From an uncultured Alphaproteobacteria bacterium (lineage in GTDB: Bacteria > Pseudomonadota > Alphaproteobacteria > Rs-D84), in NCBI GenBank assembly GCA_944389465.1, contig CALXML010000005.1, positions 19,894-83,893 on the forward strand: 64,000 bases of DNA, read 5' to 3'. Each line of letters opens with the position of its first letter. Position 1 is the first letter of the stretch. Under the pieces are notes generated by a model. It was not told the origin of the DNA and ran no database searches. It worked only from the letters and a program-made list of their open reading frames with translations. This document shows positions 44,026-53,000 of this stretch, one piece after another. Position numbers and translations under genes: made by a program.

Positions 44026-45567
44026 TTATTGTACCCGTACCACACTGCAACTGGTGCCACTGAATTGTAACAGTTTATTGCACAGTTCCTGTGCGGATGT
44101 TACATCAGATAATGGCCCAATACGCAAACGATACAGACGCGCCGCAGATGAATCAGCACCCAAATCGCCAACCCCCTGTTCGTCAACCGCAAAGAATACC
44201 ATATCCTTGTACGGGGTCAGGATGCCCTGACCATCTTCGCCACTGAATTTAGCCAACAGGTTTGCCCAATAATCATCCAATGCCTTGACCGATGTGTCGG
44301 ATTTTAATTCAACTGCAACACCGGTTTGATTGCTGGTAATTAATGGGATATTTGATTGCGGCAGGAATGAACCCGCTGTCAGGCGTTCTGTTGGAATCAT
44401 TGTAACGCCACTGCCACCACCACTGGTTGTACCATAATTTGCAGCCGCCGGTATTACATACCCCGCCGGTGCATATGTGCCGGTTGTTGTACCCATTGGC
44501 ATATTACCAACCATCATTGGTGTGGTTGTATATCCATTGGCAGATGCGTTAATCGCATTTACATCCGCGGTATACGCAATGTTGTTTAATGATTGGCCGG
44601 ACATAATGGATTGTGCAACGTTTGCCTCGGCCAATGCCATAACAGATGCCGTATCCGCAATCAAGAATGGTTTTTCACGCTTTTTGATACAAACAATACG
44701 TTGGCCACTGCGCAGAACCATATCACCAACGGCCTCTACTATTAATAACCGACCATCTTCGCCATCGGTGCGGAAACCAACGGGGGATTCACCGCCCTCT
44801 ATTAACAGGGACACCACAGGACGTTGGGTCATGGAAATAACCTTGTCCCCGAAATCAATGTATGTAAATATCTGGTCGCGCCACACACGTTCGGGTGCAA
44901 TCACGTAATCATCAGGATTTGGTACAAATATATCCAAATCAAAGCGAAATTCAGATGGGTCAATTTTCATTGATTTAATCCAACCATAATCTTCGCCGTC
45001 AACGCCAACCGTGCTGGATGCGTTTGATACTTTCTTGAATATTGATGAAGACCCACCCGCCGCATTAACCGCGCCTGTTGCATTTGGCAATGTGGATGTG
45101 CCATCCAAAGTAACATCAACCTGTGAATAAGTAATTTCACTGGAATTTGATGGTTCGCTGCGCAGATAAAAAGTATAAACATTACCAGATTCACCGGTAA
45201 CAATTAAATTTGTATCCGAACCCTGATTTGCAGAATTTGGGGTTATAAACATAGTACTGCCACCCTGTGCGGCATCAATTACAAACAGGCCGTCGTTACC
45301 AATAACTGCATCTGCAATTTTTTCACCATTTGGCAAAGTTATCAATGTGGTCATTCCGTTACGCAGTTTAACGGGTAAAACACTGCCCTTGGACCAAGTC
45401 AGTTGTGCATACCCCGGTTTCAAACTGCCCGATGCCATATTAGCGGTTGGATTATCCCACGCATTTTGCACACCGTAATTTGTGCTGGTTGCCGCCATTG
45501 CGCCACCACACAGCATCATAATGCATAACACGGATACATTTAACTTTAACGCCTTTGCAAATGTCAT
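44026..45567 (-). CDS. virB9: VirB9-family type IV secretion protein with SPOR tail
   Basis: 513 residues. Signal peptide ends GGAMA. The N-terminal ~270 residues match VirB9/TrbG: LPVKLRNGMTTLITLPNGEKI, IGNDGLFVID, FITPN..SDTNLIVTGESGNVYTFYLRSE. A middle region of ~170 residues is Thr/Gly-rich. The end (~478-513) reads RLYRLRIGPLSDVTSAQELC and closes with SCSVVRV, the second half of a SPOR domain, which would bind peptidoglycan. VirB9 forms the outer ring of the T4SS core. Between virB8 and virB10, gaps of 32 and 29 bases. Confidence 0.8.
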   Translation of the reverse strand: MTFAKALKLNVSVLCIMMLCGGAMAATSTNYGVQNAWDNPTANMASGSLKPGYAQLTWSKGSVLPVKLRNGMTTLITLPNGEKIADAVIGNDGLFVIDAAQGGSTMFITPNSANQGSDTNLIVTGESGNVYTFYLRSEPSNSSEITYSQVDVTLDGTSTLPNATGAVNAAGGSSSIFKKVSNASSTVGVDGEDYGWIKSMKIDPSEFRFDLDIFVPNPDDYVIAPERVWRDQIFTYIDFGDKVISMTQRPVVSLLIEGGESPVGFRTDGEDGRLLIVEAVGDMVLRSGQRIVCIKKREKPFLIADTASVMALAEANVAQSIMSGQSLNNIAYTADVNAINASANGYTTTPMMVGNMPMGTTTGTYAPAGYVIPAAANYGTTSGGGSGVTMIPTERLTAGSFLPQSNIPLITSNQTGVAVELKSDTSVKALDDYWANLLAKFSGEDGQGILTPYKDMVFFAVDEQGVGDLGADSSAARLYRLRIGPLSDVTSAQELCNKLLQFSGTSCSVVRVQ

Positions 45568-45599
45568 AACTTTTCCTTCCGTTTCTGTTACTGTTCTGT

Positions 45600-46301
45600 T
45601 TATTGGACATCAGTTGCCAAATAACCGGTATCCAATGGGTCCCCGTTCCCAGATTCAACCACATATTCTGAAACACGTATTCCCAACGGATTATTCAGAC
45701 GGTCAACCCATTTCATTGTTGTCCCATCAGCCATATCCAATTTTATTTTTATTTTATACTCTTTTTTGTCCATCTGTCTATTACTATCTGAACAGAAATA
45801 GCGGAATTTGATGGCGTATTCGTTATTTTCTGAATTACGATATTCAATAGCCCCGTTTTCAAATTCCACAGAACAAGAAAAATCAAAATCTGGCACGCCA
45901 CTCATCCACGCGTTCCACATATTTGTTTGTGTAAAAGCATTATAAATATCAGGCGTGGACCAAGCATACACAACCCCATCAACGTCATTATTCCATTTTG
46001 TACGCATTTCACGTGCGTCCGGCACAATTTCATTTCTGGCGCGAACATATTCGCGAATGAATGACAGTTTATAGTTTTCCAGATTTTCATCATTTGGCAC
46101 CATTTCGGCCAAGACGACCCGTAAATCATTCTTTGGTGCAGACAGTAAAAAGAACACCTGTGGTCTGTCCAATGGGTACATATTATACAGCGTCACCCCC
46201 AATACGCCCAACACCACCAGCATTCCGGCGAATACAAAAATCATCAATCTGGACAGTAAAATTGGCGGTTCTACGCGGTGTTGCAACGGATTCCTCCCCA
46301 T
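45600..46301 (-). CDS. virB8: VirB8-family type IV secretion protein
   Basis: 233 residues. One N-terminal span (~17-38, LLSRLMIFVFAGMLVVLGVLG) then a periplasmic NTF2-like domain. The YVRARNEIVPDA segment and the C-terminal NPLGIRVSEYVVES agree with VirB8, whose conserved NPLGf.V..Y.v is diagnostic. VirB8 is the inner-membrane scaffold of T4SS. First gene of the operon; promoter at 46315-46344. No ATPase (VirB4, VirB11, VirD4) or other subunit is in this window. Confidence 0.8.
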   Translation of the reverse strand: MGRNPLQHRVEPPILLSRLMIFVFAGMLVVLGVLGVTLYNMYPLDRPQVFFLLSAPKNDLRVVLAEMVPNDENLENYKLSFIREYVRARNEIVPDAREMRTKWNNDVDGVVYAWSTPDIYNAFTQTNMWNAWMSGVPDFDFSCSVEFENGAIEYRNSENNEYAIKFRYFCSDSNRQMDKKEYKIKIKLDMADGTTMKWVDRLNNPLGIRVSEYVVESGNGDPLDTGYLATDVQ

Positions 46302-46314
46302 CTTATATAAAATG

Positions 46315-46344
46315 ATTGTAGAAAAAAATAGTCCGCATACGCAA
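46315..46344 (-). promoter_or_regulatory. vir operon promoter
   Basis: TTGCGT at 46344-46339, 18-base spacer, TACAAT at 46320-46315. The -35 overlaps one copy of GCAAGTAAA (46341-46349). Confidence 0.5.
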
Positions 46345-46439
46345 GTAAAAAGTGCACTAAAAACATAATTAAATAAAAAGGTTATTTGAAAATTTACTTG
46401 CAGAAAATAAATAAAAAAATTATAATACTTTTTACTTGC
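46341..46439. repeat. Inverted and direct GCAAGTAAA/TTTACTTGC repeats
   Basis: GCAAGTAAAAAGT (46341-46353) and its perfect 13-base complement ACTTTTTACTTGC (46427-46439), plus another TTTACTTGC at 46393-46401. Each copy overlaps the -35 of a predicted promoter, one toward virB8 and two toward tRNA-Trp. Could be a shared operator or just similar -35 contexts. Confidence 0.55.
46398..46426 (+). promoter_or_regulatory. Promoter P1 of tRNA-Trp/secE operon
   Basis: TTGCAG, 17-base spacer, TATAAT at 46421-46426. A second candidate (TTGCTT 46436-46441, 16, TATCTT 46458-46463) lies downstream. Confidence 0.65.
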
Positions 46440-46518
46440 TTTTCTGTGTGTTTATGCTATCTTTACGCAGACTGCGGGGTCAGGCGGTATGACAGACAGG
46501 TAGTTTAGTGTATGTAAT

Positions 46519-46592
46519 AGGGGCATAGTTCAACGGTAGAATATCGGTCTCCAAAACCGCGGATGAGGGTTCGATTCCTTCTGCCCCTGCCA
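46519..46592 (+). tRNA. tRNA-Trp (anticodon CCA)
   Basis: 74 nt with encoded CCA. Acceptor AGGGGCA/TGCCCCT, D-arm TTCAACGGTAGAA, anticodon stem TCGGT/ACCGC-like with loop CTCCAAA (CCA at 34-36), T-arm GGTTCGATTCC. tRNA-Trp upstream of secE is the common proteobacterial arrangement. A minus-strand frame here (46480-46773) is a shadow. Confidence 0.96.
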
Positions 46593-46869
46593 CGAAATTC
46601 GCCAAAATATGCGTGTCATATTTTGGGGAATTTAGATTACAGAGTGGGCAAAGGAATTGAACCCGAATAAATAAAATGTTGGGTTCGCATACGAGTTGGA
46701 TTTTGCAAGCGTGGCGCGGCGAAATCCGTACGAGTGGTGAGGTGAAACCGAACTTTCCTTCTGCCCCTGCCACGAAATTTCGTTATTGGCAGCGCCAATT
46801 AAGAAATTTCAGTGCCCACCGAAGCGTTTCGCGAAGGCGGGCGATTGCAAGACATTGGGATATGTTTAT
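46593..46869. repeat. Region with degraded and duplicated tRNA-Trp 3' ends
   Basis: A hairpin CCAAAATATG/CATATTTTGG (46604-46628 region) follows the tRNA. Then an inverted, degenerate tRNA-Trp 3' end (46643-46664, AGTGGGCAAAGGAATTGAAC), and a direct 25-base copy of the 3' end plus flank (46755-46779, identical to 46575-46599, exactly 180 bases apart). No gene is visible before secE. Confidence 0.65.
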
Positions 46870-47049
46870 ATGAAAAAAATACTGGATTATATTAAATCGG
46901 TGCGCAGTGAATGGTTCAAAATTGTGTGGCCATCGCGCGACAGTGTTATTCGTGCAACTATTATGATTCTGGTATTTTCTGGGGTTGCGGCGTTGTTCTT
47001 TTTTGTTGTTGACAGTATTTTGAACGCGCTGATGGGCTGGATTTTCTAA
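46870..47049 (+). CDS. secE: Preprotein translocase subunit SecE
   Basis: 59 residues from ATG 46870 (ribosome site unclear; a longer upstream frame is repeat-derived and rejected). SecE clamps the SecY channel. Seen: ILDYIKSVRSEWFKIVWPSRDSV, the family's amphipathic helix with W-P-S, then one span. First protein gene of the secE-nusG-ribosomal-rpo cluster. Confidence 0.94.
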   Translation: MKKILDYIKSVRSEWFKIVWPSRDSVIRATIMILVFSGVAALFFFVVDSILNALMGWIF

Positions 47050-47068
47050 ACGGGCAAAGGTGTTGATT

Positions 47069-47602
47069 ATGGAAGATAAAATGCAGTGGTTCGTTGTGAA
47101 CGTTCATACCGGTTGCGAGGATAAGGTCGCACGTAATTTGCGTGAACAAATTGATAAACGTCGTCTGAATGCTTATTTTGGCGAAATTTTGGTTCCGACG
47201 CGCGAAATTACAGAGGTCAAGGCCGGCAAACGTGTAAAATCAGAAAAAAAGTTTTTCCCCGGATATATCGTTGTTCAAATGATTATGAATAACGAAACTT
47301 TTTCGTTGGTAAAATTAATGCCGCAGGTTGTAATGTTTCTGGGGGCAAAAAATAAACCAATTGCAGTCAGCGAAGAAGAAGCGCGCCGCCTGTTAAAGCA
47401 AGTAGAAGAGGGCAGCACCGTTACCGAAGATGTTACATACGATGTTGGTCAAGAGGTACATGTTATTGATGGGCCGTTTTCAGGCTTTAATGGTATCGTT
47501 GCCGAAGTTGATAATGTAAAACAAAAAATGACTGTGACCATTTTGGTATTTGGTCGCGAAACCAGTGTTGAATTAGATTTTGAACAGGTTGAAAGAGTTT
47601 AA
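47069..47602 (+). CDS. nusG: Transcription termination/antitermination factor NusG
   Basis: 177 residues from ATG 47069 (AAAGGTG site). NGN domain starts WFVVNVHTGCEDKVARNL with LVPTREI and FPGYIVVQM; KOW domain GQEVHVIDGPFSGFNGIVAEVD. NusG links RNA polymerase with ribosome or Rho. 19 bases after secE. Confidence 0.97.
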   Translation: MEDKMQWFVVNVHTGCEDKVARNLREQIDKRRLNAYFGEILVPTREITEVKAGKRVKSEKKFFPGYIVVQMIMNNETFSLVKLMPQVVMFLGAKNKPIAVSEEEARRLLKQVEEGSTVTEDVTYDVGQEVHVIDGPFSGFNGIVAEVDNVKQKMTVTILVFGRETSVELDFEQVERV

Positions 47603-47698
47603 TCGGGTAACCGACGGGCGTGTGCAAGGCGCGCAAAATACGTGGTAGATGCGCCACATCGTACCACGAACACTAACCAAAAAATGGAGTGAAAAAAA
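47603..47698 (+). promoter_or_regulatory. Structured leader of rplK-rplA
   Basis: 96 bases with a strong hairpin CGTGGTAGATG/CATCGTACCACG (47641-47668) and an upstream GGTAACC/GCGTGTGC..GCGC part. L1 represses rplKA translation in other bacteria by binding such a leader; that it does so here is inference. GGAGTG ribosome site follows. Confidence 0.5.
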
Positions 47699-48133
47699 AT
47701 GGCAGCAAAAAAAGAATTAAAGGGAGTGGTCAAACTGGTCGTTCCCGCGAAGCAGGCGAATCCTGCGCCACCGATTGGGCCGGCGTTGGGTGCGGCTGGT
47801 GTTAACATTGCAGAATTTTGCAAACAGTTTAACGACAAAACGGCTGATAAAGAACCGGGAATGCCGATTCCATGCATTATAACGGTATATACTGACCGCA
47901 GTTTTGAATTTATTATGAAACTGCCACCGGTATCATACTATATTAAAAAAGCATTGAAATTGAAAATCGGCTCTCATAAACCGGGGCGTGATTTTGTTGG
48001 TACAATTACACAGGACCAAATCCGCGAAATTGCACAAAATAAAATGCCGGACTTGAATTGCTCTACCATTGAATCCGCGATGAACATCGTTGCGGGTCAG
48101 TGCCGTTCAATGGGCGTAAAGGTGGAGGAATAA
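47699..48133 (+). CDS. rplK: Ribosomal protein L11
   Basis: 144 residues. KLVVPAKQANPAPPIGPALGAAGVNIAEFC is interrupted here for length; the N-terminal Pro-rich helix and the C-terminal RNA-binding domain (EIAQNKMPDLNCSTIESAM..GQCRSMGV) are complete. L11 binds the GTPase-associated centre of 23S rRNA. rplA follows after 3 bases. Confidence 0.98.
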   Translation: MAAKKELKGVVKLVVPAKQANPAPPIGPALGAAGVNIAEFCKQFNDKTADKEPGMPIPCIITVYTDRSFEFIMKLPPVSYYIKKALKLKIGSHKPGRDFVGTITQDQIREIAQNKMPDLNCSTIESAMNIVAGQCRSMGVKVEE

Positions 48134-48136
48134 GAT

Positions 48137-48811
48137 ATGAAAGTTACAAAAAGACAGCAAACTTGGGCTAAATTAGACACTGACAAGGTTTATTCAGTTG
48201 CTGATGCTATTGAAACATTGCGTGAATATGCGTCCAAGAAATTTGACGAAAGTCTGGAAATTGCAATTCGTTTGGGTGTTGATGTGACCAAGGCAGACCA
48301 AAACATTCGTGGTATGGTATCTTTGCCAAACGGTACTGGTAAAACAGTGCGTGTTGCGGTATTTACTGTAAATGCGACTGACGAAGCCAAAAAGGCTGGT
48401 GCAGACGTTGTTGGTGGCGAAGATTTAATTGAACGTGTTGCGGCCGGAGAAATTAATTTTGACCGCGTTATTGCAACACCGGATATGATGCCAAAAATGT
48501 CAAAGATTGCACGTATTTTGGGGCCCAAGGGATTAATGCCGAACCCAAAATTGGGCACAGTTACAAACAATGTTGCTGATGCTGTTGCCACGGCCAAGGC
48601 TGGACAAATTGAATATCGCGCTGAAAAACGTGGTATTATCCATGCCGGTGTTGGTAAAATGTCATTTGCAACAGATAAATTGGTTGAAAACGTTAACGCG
48701 TTGGTTGATCAATTAAAGAAAGTTAAACCTGCATCTGTCAAGGGTCAGTATATTTTGGGTGCGGCCGTTGCCACAACCCAAGGCCCCGGATTAAAGGTTG
48801 ATATAAAATAA
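48137..48811 (+). CDS. rplA: Ribosomal protein L1
   Basis: 224 residues. Forms the L1 stalk. Seen: FDESLEIAIRLGVDVTKADQ, VRVAVFT near 70, and KLGTVTNNVADAVATAKAG with the conserved GPKGLMPNPK loop at ~130. Likely repressor of its own operon. Confidence 0.98.
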   Translation: MKVTKRQQTWAKLDTDKVYSVADAIETLREYASKKFDESLEIAIRLGVDVTKADQNIRGMVSLPNGTGKTVRVAVFTVNATDEAKKAGADVVGGEDLIERVAAGEINFDRVIATPDMMPKMSKIARILGPKGLMPNPKLGTVTNNVADAVATAKAGQIEYRAEKRGIIHAGVGKMSFATDKLVENVNALVDQLKKVKPASVKGQYILGAAVATTQGPGLKVDIK

Positions 48812-49021
48812 TAAATCGCGGTGGGGCGCATGCCCCACCACGTACAGATTTCTGTCCAAGACTGATGGTGTTCGGGAAACTGGGCTTAATTTCCATCATA
48901 GACAAAGAAAAAATTCTTTGGGGCAGAATCAGGCCCCACCCAACGGCAACGTTGGATGGAAAGTTTAACAAAACAGGGATTTTGGGGTTAAACCTGAAAT
49001 CTTGCAGATAAGGGTAAAGAT
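48812..49021 (+). promoter_or_regulatory. rplJ (L10) leader region
   Basis: 210 bases between rplA and rplJ. A GTGGGGC/GCCCCAC hairpin (48820-48843 region), then an irregular fold around CCAAGACTGATGG..CCATCATAGAC and a GGGGC..GCCCC pair. L10 leaders that bind L10(L12)4 occupy this place in many bacteria; a matching role is inferred. Confidence 0.5.
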
Positions 49022-49498
49022 ATGAGACGCGAAGAAAAATCAGATTTGATTTCAGCGTTGCAATCGTCCTTGAAGGAAGCAAACGGTGTTTTCGTTGTTG
49101 AAAACCATGGTTTGACAGTAAAAGAATTTGAAGCCCTGCGCAATGAATTGCGTCCATTGGTTTCTGTATTCAAAGTTGTCAAAAACCGTTTGATGAAATT
49201 GGCGTTAAAAGACACCGATTTTGAACCTGTATCTGAAATGATGGCGCGTCCAACGGCTGTTGCGGTTGCAACAGATGGTTTGGCGGTAACAAAGGTTTTG
49301 GCCAAATTTGCAGATGAACATCCAAACCTGACAATTGTCGGTGGTAAAATGGATGCAGGTGTTTTAAGCAAAGACGATATTTTGCAATTATCCAAACTGC
49401 CGTCCCTGTTGGAAATCCGTGGCAAAATTGCGCGTATATTGGTTGAACCAGCGTCACGTTTGGCACGCGTTTCTGCAGAGTATGGAAAAAAGAATTAA
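49022..49498 (+). CDS. rplJ: Ribosomal protein L10
   Basis: 158 residues. Starts MRREEKSDLISALQSSLKEA, with VVENHGLTVKEFEALRNEL and VVKNRLMKLAL; C-terminal helix that carries the L7/L12 dimers is short. AAGGGT ribosome site. L10 anchors L7/L12 on the stalk. Confidence 0.96.
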   Translation: MRREEKSDLISALQSSLKEANGVFVVENHGLTVKEFEALRNELRPLVSVFKVVKNRLMKLALKDTDFEPVSEMMARPTAVAVATDGLAVTKVLAKFADEHPNLTIVGGKMDAGVLSKDDILQLSKLPSLLEIRGKIARILVEPASRLARVSAEYGKKN

Positions 49499-49542
49499 TA
49501 CAAACCAGAACAGTAATGTTCTGATTATATAGGAGCAAAAAA

Positions 49543-49908
49543 ATGGCAGACATTCAAAAATTAGTTGAAGAATTGTCAAAATTGACTGTTATGGAAGCAG
49601 TTGAATTGTCCAAGGCATTAGAAGAAACATGGGGCGTCAGTGCCGCCGCTGCAGTTGCAGTAGCCGCAGGCCCAGCCGCCGCAGCAGCAGAAGAAAAGTC
49701 AGAATTTGACGTGGTTCTGTCTGATGTTGGTGCAAACAAATTGGCCGTTATCAAGGCTGTCAAAGAAATGACAGGTTTGGGCTTGGGCGAAGCCAAGGCT
49801 TTGGTAGAAAGCGCACCAAAAACAGTAAAAGAAGCAGTTGCAAAAGATGAAGCCGAAAAAATGAAGGCTACATTAGAAGCAGCTGGTGCAAAGGTTGAAT
49901 TGAAATAA
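49543..49908 (+). CDS. rplL: Ribosomal protein L7/L12
   Basis: 121 residues. N-terminal dimer domain ([21 protein letters not shown]), Ala-rich hinge, C-terminal domain with [20 protein letters not shown] and [21 protein letters not shown] site. Binds translation factors. Confidence 0.98.
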   Translation: MADIQKLVEELSKLTVMEAVELSKALEETWGVSAAAAVAVAAGPAAAAAEEKSEFDVVLSDVGANKLAVIKAVKEMTGLGLGEAKALVESAPKTVKEAVAKDEAEKMKATLEAAGAKVELK

Positions 49909-50053
49909 TTCATCCCGAACCGTACGGTTCAAAATATAAAGTCGTGATGAAAATCATGCAAACGCCGCCCATCTGGGATATTTTCTCAGGTGGGCACAAA
50001 GGCGTATAAATGTATAAAATTTGTTTCGTTTGCAAAACGCATAAAAAAAAGGA
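49909..50053 (+). promoter_or_regulatory. rplL-rpoB intergenic hairpins
   Basis: GAACCGTACGGTTC palindrome at 49917-49930 and a strong compound hairpin CGCC-GCCCATCTG/CAGGTGGGC-GGCG at 49963-50004, with no T run. This is the place of the rpoB attenuator and RNase III site in E. coli; a comparable role is inferred. Confidence 0.5.
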
Positions 50054-50062
50054 TTGATACCA

Positions 50063-53000
50063 ATGGCAGTTATCCAGAAATTCAGAAAATCTTTTGGAAA
50101 AAGTTTTTTGCAAACTCCGCTTCCTGATTTAGTTGAAATTCAATATAATTCTTACAAGGATTTCTTACAGGCTGATGTGGACCCACAAAACAGAAAAAAT
50201 ATGGGCCTGCAGAATGTTTTTTCATCTATGTTTCCAATCAAGGATTATGCGGGTATCGCAGACCTTGAATTTGTTGAATACACACTGGACAAGCCTGTAT
50301 ACACAGTAAAAGAATGTATGCTGCGCAACTTGACTTATTCCAGCAAGTTGAAACTGAAGCTGAGATTGATTTTGTGGGATGTTGCAGAAGATGGCAAAAA
50401 AACGCTGCGCGACATCAAAGAGCAAGAAATCTTTATGGGCGATGTTCCATTAATGACTGAACGGGGCAGTTTTATTGCCGCCGGTGTTGAACGTGTTATC
50501 GTGTCACAGATGCATCGTGCACAGGGTGTCGTGTTCGCCACAACCAAGGAAGCAAAAATTGCAGGCAATCCAATTACATATACTGCACGTATCATTCCTG
50601 AACATGGTTCGTGGATTGATTTTGAAGAATCCAAGGGCGTTATTTACGTCCGTATTGACCGCCGTCGCAAAATTCCTGCAACGGTTTTGTTACGTTGTTT
50701 GCCATCCGCCGAAGATGAAAAGAAATGGATTGCGGACCCACGCAAATCAACAATTCGTGGAATGGATGATGCAGAAATCCTGTCTGTGTTTTACAAACGC
50801 ATTCCATTGAAATTTGATGGCAATATGTGGATTGGCCAAACCGCCAGTTTTGAAGGATTGGATAAATATCGTTTGAATTACGATTTGATTAATCCACGTG
50901 ATAAAAAGCCTTTGGCGTCCAAGGGCGACCGTATGAATGCCAAACGTCTGAAACGCGTTATGGATGCATCCAAAGAATTTGGTATTGTGCCGGATTCCTT
51001 GATTGGTGAATATTTGTTTGACCCAATTTTGGATGCCGAAGGAAATGTTATCTGGCGTGCTGGCACTGAAATCACACCGGATGTAATGGCCGATTTGGAA
51101 AAAATGAATGTTCGTGAAATTTCATTAATTTCCATTGATAATACAACAATCACGGCACATATGCGTAATACATTGATTGCGGATAAAACCGTTAATCGTG
51201 AAGAGGCATTAATTGAAATTTATAATATCATCCGTCCGGGGGAACGCCCAACACTAGAGGCCGCGATTAATCTGTTTATGCGTCAGGGATTTGATGCTGC
51301 ATACTATGATTTGTCCGCCGTTGGCCGTTTCAAGATGAACAAGCGTTTGAAAATAGATTCCGGTAAAAAGCCAGAAGACGAACGTTTGTTAACAAAATCA
51401 GACTTTTTGGCGGTATTGAAAACATTGACCAATATCATTGACCACAAGGATACCGTTGATGATATTGATAACCTGTCAAATCGTCGTGTGCGCACGGTTG
51501 GTGAATTGTTGGAACAGAATTTCCGCACAGGTATGGTTCGTATTGAACGCTTGGTCCGTGAAAGTTTGTCTTCACCAAACATTGCCAATATGCAGCCACA
51601 GGATGTTATTAATGTAAAGCCATTAATGTCATTGGTTTCTGAATTTTTGGGCACATCACAATTATCACAGTTTATGGATGCATATAATCCATTGGCTGAA
51701 TTGGAACACAAACGTCGTATTTCTGCATTGGGGCCGGGGGGATTGAACCGTGACCGTGCGGGTATTGACGTCCGCGACGTTCATCCAACACACTATGGTC
51801 GTTTGTGCCCGATTAACACACCCGAAGGTGCGAATATTGGTTTGATTAACCATTTGGCAACTTATGCACGTGTTAATCCATATGGCTTTATTGAAACACC
51901 GTATTACGTTGTTGAAAACAGCAAGATTACCAATAAAATGGTATATCTGACCGCTGATGAAGAATTGGGACACAAAATTGCACAGGGTAACACCCCAACA
52001 ACAGCCGCCGGCGTTCTGGCCGAAGATACAGTAACCGCGCGTGTTGATGGTGAATTTACCATGGTACCCAAGGAAGAAGTTGACCTGATTGACGTTGAAC
52101 CACGTCAGGTGGTGTCCATTGCAACTGGATTAATTCCATTTGTTGAAAATGACGACGCGAACCGTGCTTTGATGGGTTCAAACATGCAGCGTCAGGCAAT
52201 TCCATTATTGCGTGTTCAGGCCCCATTGGTCGGAACGGGCATAGAACGCGAAGTTGCCCGTGATTCCCGTACCGGTGTCGCGGCCAAGCACAGTGGTGTT
52301 GTTGAATCTGTTGATGCAAACCGTATTGTTATTAAATGTATGAACAGTCGCAATGTCGTGACCGGTGTTGACATTTATAACCTTGAAAAATTTGAACGCA
52401 GCAACAGTGAAACACTGATTCATCAAAAACCATTGGTCAAGGTTGGCGACCGTATTTCTGCGGGTGATATTATTGCCGATGGTTCATCAATGAATTATGG
52501 TGAATTGGCATTGGGACGCAACGTGTTGGTTGCATTCGTGCCATGGCGTGGATATAACTATGAAGATTCAATCGTTATTTCCGAACGCATTTCACGTGAT
52601 GACGTGTTCACATCTGTCAAGATTGTTGAAAAAGAATTTAAGGTTCGTGATACCCAATTGGGCCCAGAAAGTTTAACGCGTGATATTCCAAATGTCAGCG
52701 AAGAAGCGTTAAAGAATCTGGACGAATCTGGAATTATTTACGTTGGTGCACGCGTAAAACAGGGTGATATTTTGGTTGGTCGTGTATCGCCAAAATCCGA
52801 AACATTATTAACACCAGAAGAGGCATTATTACGTAACATCTTTGGTGAAAAGGCATTAAATGTAAAGGATACATCCCTGCGCGTTGGCCCGAACGAAGAA
52901 GGTACAGTTATCGGGGTTAATGTTTTAACACGTCATGGTGTTAAGAAAGACGAACGTACCCAGATGATTGAACTGCAAAAGATTGAAAAAATAAACCGCG

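Noticed and set aside
46480..46773. Minus-strand frame of 97 codons across tRNA-Trp
   Set aside because: It is the antisense of tRNA-Trp and the repeat patch; its GAEGIEPSS-type peptide is a well-known spurious translation of tRNA ends.
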